A stretch of DNA of 64,000 bases. It comes from Glebionis coronaria (taxonomy: Eukaryota; Streptophyta; Magnoliopsida; Asterales; Asteraceae). Positions 60,061-64,000 of this stretch are shown here, in pieces (positions within the stretch are counted from its first letter, which is position 1; the number at the start of each line of letters is the position of its first letter). The position numbers and the translations under genes were made by a program. The stretch covers positions 497,013,627 through 497,077,626 of the forward strand of contig CM046881.1 of NCBI GenBank assembly GCA_025667525.1, in the 5' to 3' direction. The notes beneath the pieces were generated by a model. The model was not told the origin of the DNA. It searched no databases and saw only the letters and a list, made by a program, of their open reading frames with translations.

Positions 60061-62846
60061 AGATTAATATTGGTTAGAATGGGATGAGAAAAGAGGATGA
60101 CGAAGACGTGAAATTAATTACTACTACGACTTAACATAAAACCGTAAAATAAGCTAAAATAAAAATTAATTTTAAAAATTACCATAAATTCACCAAAAAT
60201 CCAATTAAATAAACTAAGAGTTTGCCAATGATCAAAACTTTTACAAACGTTTTAATTAATTAAATATTCAATTTTTAAATGCTAATTAAAGCCCTAAAAA
60301 TCAAATTAATTATCAAAAAGCCCAAATAAAGATTTTTCAATTGGTAAACCTCTAAAATGACCTAAAAAGATTAAAAAACTATTTTTAGAAATTTTTAAAC
60401 TAAGAAAAACTATTTAAAATGATTTAAAAACTATTAAAATTTAAAATAATTATAAAAATTAATCTAAAAGTGATAAAATTAATCTAAGAGTTGCAAAAAT
60501 CCTATTTTAATGTATTTAAGCTAAGAAAAATGTAAAAAGTGCAAAAATGTGAAATTTTAAAAATAATAATAAAATAATATTAAAAATCCAAAAATTATAA
60601 AAAATTCTAAAAACTTGCAAACTAGTTTATTTTAACCTAATTAGACAGAAAATGAAAGTGAAATGACCAGAATACCCCTATTGGGCCCTCAAATGGGCCA
60701 AAACCAAAAACAGTCAACACTAATGGGCTTTTTAGCCCAAAAAGTCAAACTTGGCCCAACTGACTTGGAAAAGCCCAATCTGACTCACAATTTAATTATG
60801 GACATAAAACTCTAAAGGCCCAAAAGCTAAAAGTGAGCTTATCACAGCTTATTAAGCACACATCTTATCCTTATTGGGCCTTTTATCCAATTAAGCAATA
60901 AGCTATTGCCATAAGCTCTAATTTGAAACACAACCTTCTTTTGGGATGCTTAAGAGATCTGTAAAAAGAAATTTTGAAAAAGCACACTCAATAAGCCAGA
61001 AATAAGCTAAGTACAATTTCACTAAAAGACAAATAGTCGGGTTTGAGATTTAGGGCACCTCAGAACTTGATTTAACTTGCAAAATGTCACAAATGAACTC
61101 AATAAGCCAAAACAATCAGCAAAATTCCAATAAGCAAAACCAATAAGCCAAAATAAGCCAATAAGCACTTATGAAAAATTCAATTAAGTTGGTTTTATAG
61201 TCAAACCCTAAAGTCATCCCACCAAATGCTCCAGTATGAACAAATGGGTCAAATAATGAGCACATATTACAAAATCCAAGTTGTTGCTGGTTAAAATAAG
61301 CTATTTTAGCTTATTGATAACCTGAAACCCAAAATACACTAGCAGTGGCTAGCAGCAGGGGAAAGGAGTTCCCACTGCTTTGACTATTTGACCAAGCTTT
61401 TTAGAGAGATCCAGTTGGATTCAATTGGAAACAAGGGCACCCTTGTGATCAGTGAATCACAAGGAGTCAATATCAACAAAGAAATCACAATTTGGTTCAC
61501 ACGATAAGCCCAGAATAAGCAAACAGTCCACATATATAGCACATATATGGATAATAAGCTGTTATGAACAATTAAGCAGTTTTAAGCATGAATAAGCACT
61601 CGAAATTCAACCAGATGCATACACAAGCTATATAAACTATGAATAAGCACAAACAAACTTAAATCAACCACTAAAACAAGGTATAGAACAAGATCAAAGC
61701 AGATTAAAGTTACTGATATGAACTACAAGAACATAAGCACACTTTGCTGATTTAATTGACCACATATCCAATTTCAAGCATCCAAATATCTTTCCCTGAT
61801 GTTATTAACTGGGTTTAATCACTTGTTAGCCCTAGTCTATGATTAGATCTAGGTGTCCCTTAAACTATAGCCAATTTTATCAAGTAACAAAGATTTTATA
61901 GCCCTTTTATGGATTTGGGTGTTTCAGACCACAAAACCTACAAATAAGAGACCAAGTAAACCAGGTAAACAGATACCAACACTCATAAGCACAATACAAC
62001 CAAACAACAAGCCATAAAACCTGCTTATGCAGTTAACCCAAACACCCCTTAATAATCTGTTTTGACAAATTTTCAAAGGATTTATCAGATTCAACCCACA
62101 AATCAAGTTAACATGAAATCGAGAACATTAAACAACACCAGATAAACAAGATTCAACCATGAAAACACATATTCAACAATGATCATACAAAATCACAAAT
62201 ATTCAGAAAATAAAGAGAAAATTGAAAAGGGAGAAGGATGCAAACCTCCAAGACCTACATCCAGGCCCTGGATTGTTTGAGCTGAGGTACTAGCAGAACA
62301 AGTACCAGCTTCTAATGTACCTGCTAAGAAGAACAAACCAAAGTGATGAACAAATATCAAACACTTTCTGATTTTTGAAACACAAGTTTTATTGATTAAA
62401 ACCTTGCCGCAAAAAACTTCAAACATATAAGTGGAACTCAGATTTAGGCTATTCTAACACCAACTTTTAACAAACATAAAAGAGATTTCATAAATTTCAG
62501 AAAATCAAATTTTATTAACTTAAAAAGGGATTACAAAGATTGATAGCCTAAAACTGGAACAAAGGGACTCTTACAGGTTGAGGTCTCCTTTTATAGACAT
62601 ATGCTAAGCTAACACTGTTCACAAACCCTATAAGTGAAATTCCTAAATTGTCCTCAAGTACTTGATGCCGTTTGTTGTTGATGAGCTGTCAAAAATGATC
62701 CTAGACGTTTATTTTAGCTTTGGGGTTAAGCTAAGAGCCTCAGCTGTTGATTTGGCCACGTTGGATAACTTGGAGGTGAAGTTGTTCTCTGATTGGTTAA
62801 AATTGAATTGGGGGTTGGGTCCATGGTGAGTGGGAGTGAGAGTTTT
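60061..62846. other. AT-rich non-coding region, possibly decayed LTR sequence
   Basis: No usable reading frame. 60160-60620 is extremely A-rich. 60880-61660 repeats the word AATAAGC (or GCTTATT on minus) more than a dozen times. Near the right end, the minus strand has a CCAATCAGAG word (about 62790), a TATAAAAGGA box (62586-62595) and then TGTAATCCC...AATAAAATTTG (about 62500-62540). This layout resembles the U3-R-U5 of an LTR and is like that of element G next to it, but I cannot find paired ends. Confidence 0.4.
62586..62595 (-). promoter_or_regulatory. Possible minus-strand TATA box
   Basis: TATAAAAGGA on the minus strand, followed by GACCTCAACC. The same core TATAAAAGGAG occurs in the element G LTR at 63101-63109, also on minus. 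It is probably the promoter of an old retroelement LTR. Confidence 0.45.
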
Positions 62847-63100
62847 TGTTGATCCCAAACTTAGATTGATTAAGCTTGTGTATACGAGATTGGATCAAGT
62901 AATACACGTAGAGAAACTTTGTTGTATTTGAACAAACTAAGTGTTATGCGGAATTTAACACTTAGAACAAAGAACAAAACAAAGTAAACCAAACTTTCAC
63001 TTTGATTAATAATATCAATGAATGATTACAATGAAAGTGTTATGAGATATGTAGAAGAGGTGTGTGAAAAAGATGTGTCTTATGTCTAACCCTAAGGCCT

Positions 63101-63109
63101 CCTTTTATA
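63101..63109 (-). promoter_or_regulatory. Likely TATA box of element G
   Basis: TATAAAAGG on the minus strand, followed by AGGCCTTAGGGTTAGAC. It lies about 200 bp downstream of the U3 repeats within the LTR. Confidence 0.6.
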
Positions 63110-63308
63110 GGTTTAAGGAGCCTTGTACAAAAAGCTAAGATCAACTATTTTAGGAAGAGACACAAGATAAACATACTTAAATAACTTATTGACTAAATCT
63201 TTTATAACTATAAGAATATATTCTGAATTCTTATCTTCATATTTTGTCCACCAGCTTGAAGAATTCATCATTGGCAGATTTAGTCCTTGTCTTTGTGTTA
63301 CGATTCTT

Positions 63309-63399
63309 CTTGTCAGCGTCTTGATAATTCTTATCAACGTCTCATCTGTCAATGCCTCGTTTACTCTTGTCAGCGTCCAAGTTCCTCTTGTCAGCGTCT
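63309..63399 (-). promoter_or_regulatory. Repeated 12-bp motif in the U3 of element G
   Basis: On the plus strand CTTGTCAGCGTC occurs at 63309, 63367 and 63388, with variants CTTATCAACGTC at 63330 and ATCTGTCAATGCC at 63344. The spacing is about 21 bases or less. Short repeated boxes in U3, upstream of the TATA box, are where some plant Copia elements keep their stress-response enhancers; that role here is inference. Confidence 0.55.
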
Positions 63400-63428
63400 A
63401 GGAACTAGGTCAATTTTATTCCCAACAA

Positions 63429-63812
63429 TCCTCCCCTAAACTTGATATCTACTCTAGTAATCAAGTTTCTGAATAAAATAAAACATAGAGAGAGGATTCT
63501 TACAAACATACTTATCCCTGAATTTGAGTAATAATAAATCTCAAAAATTCAATCACTCAAATCACTTGTAGAGTCAGCCTTCACTTGGTCTTAATCATCT
63601 TTAACACCTGTAGAGTCTTTGGAGCTTTCTTTATTACTTTTGTCACTCAAATTCGATTGATCCTCCCCTTTTTAAGACTCCTCTCCAAGATCAATACACA
63701 AGGACGGAACCAAGAACATCCTCCTTGCATCAGCTTCCAAAATAACAAGTCTATCAGTTCAAAACAGTGATCCTTGACAATTTGTACCAATTCTGTATTA
63801 TGCTTTTACAAG
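63429..63812 (-). other. Element G 3' untranslated interior with PPT
   Basis: PPT at 63429-63441 (minus TTTAGGGGAGGAT). The rest is non-coding between the ORF stop at 63813 and the PPT. Confidence 0.5.
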
Positions 63813-64000
63813 CTAATACAGATTTTCGTCAATTCCATTAATGTCAAAAAGTTTCATATTGTCCTCATCCACATTCGGGAAATGAATGCTCCATGTTGAT
63901 TCATAGGACATGGGGATGGACTTACTGATGATAAGACTGACTTGACCTGCATTAAGGCTAGTGCCAATAGTCTCAGCCATCTCCATAACACTATACACCC
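63813..64000 (-). CDS. C-terminal end of an element G ORF, partial
   Basis: The open minus frame runs off the window and ends at TAG 63813. It contains ETIGTSLNAGQVSLIISKS, SYESTWSIHFPNVDEDNMK and ends GIDENLY. I do not recognise it; it lacks the KADxxTK/SKHIDxxxH landmarks of Copia RNase H. As the last ORF before the PPT it could be an accessory ORF or a pol tail. Confidence 0.4.
   Translation of the reverse strand, partial: VYSVMEMAETIGTSLNAGQVSLIISKSIPMSYESTWSIHFPNVDEDNMKLFDINGIDENLY

Larger units (their letters stand above)
62847..63428 (-). repeat. 3' LTR of element G
   Basis: 582 bp. On the minus strand it reads TGTTGGGAATAAAATTGACC at the start. A TATA box TATAAAAGG is at 63101-63109. 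The U3 carries five copies of a GACGCTGACAAG-like word at 63309-63399, three exact. Confidence 0.75.
62847..64000 (-). mobile_element. Element G: Copia-like LTR retrotransposon, minus strand, 3' end only
   Basis: LTR 62847-63428 with inverted ends TGTTGATCCC and ATTCCCAACA. The minus-strand PPT TTTAGGGGAGGAT abuts it on the right (63429-63441), so the interior continues to the right beyond the window. The short LTR with TGTTG...CAACA ends is typical of Copia elements. The flanks GTTTT (left) and ATCCT (right) do not match, as expected if only one LTR is in view. Confidence 0.7.

Noticed and set aside
60033..62621. TGTGAATAATTC...ACTGTTCACA as LTR ends of the Copia element
   Set aside because: The 6-base inverted ends could be chance, no second copy exists in the window, and promoter-like signals inside lie on the wrong strand.
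62847..63428. Element G LTR as a solo LTR
   Set aside because: Flanking five bases differ (GTTTT and ATCCT) and a PPT adjoins the right edge, which indicates an interior to the right.

Overview
The window is repeat-only DNA from a large plant genome, most probably Asteraceae. It has plant-type chromoviral Ty3/gypsy elements with 3-4 kb LTRs, a plant Helitron, and a broken ORF resembling a long hypothetical ORF that I know from Tanacetum-type Asteraceae assemblies (often labelled 'longin-like' there). I see no intact host gene, tRNA, rRNA or CRISPR. Nearly all of the sequence is nested transposable elements, and seven insertion boundaries can be read from LTR termini, target-site duplications (TSDs), primer-binding sites (PBS) and polypurine tracts (PPT).

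Layout. 1-10082: element A, a degenerate minus-strand Ty3/gypsy element (one LTR partial at 1-1261, the other at 6609-10082). 10210-11869 and 57352-59283: two halves of one degenerate plus-strand ORF, probably the extra (env-like/third) ORF of a Copia-type element. Element E (11870-57351, plus strand, gypsy, family TGTAAAACCCGC) split it. E itself is broken twice. Element F (18064-22952, TSD TCCAT), a non-autonomous LTR element packed with hairpin-forming tandem repeats, lies in its integrase region. Element B (26969-57080, minus strand, chromovirus, TSD GGTAC) lies in its 3' LTR. B in turn holds solo LTR D (32437-35338, TSD ATAAT) in its RNase H region and element C (38441-51855, plus strand, TSD GGTAT) upstream of its gag. 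C carries a Helitron (47193-49576) in its 3' LTR. Five generations of insertion are thus stacked: Copia ORF < E < B < C < Helitron.

Beyond 59283 are three diverged tandem repeats of about 115 bp, then about 3 kb of AT-rich non-coding DNA with many AATAAGC words, then the 3' end of a minus-strand Copia-like element G (LTR 62847-63428, interior running off the window).

By-eye comparison of LTR samples gives about 6% difference for E, 5% for F, 4% for B and 1% for C, which agrees with the nesting order. C is the youngest and best preserved: its gag-pol is open apart from two TAG codons once two short GT-AG intron-like gaps in gag are removed. The most unusual object is F, whose interior holds about 1.7 kb of tandem hairpins in which both stem arms change together, plus a second set of dispersed hairpins.
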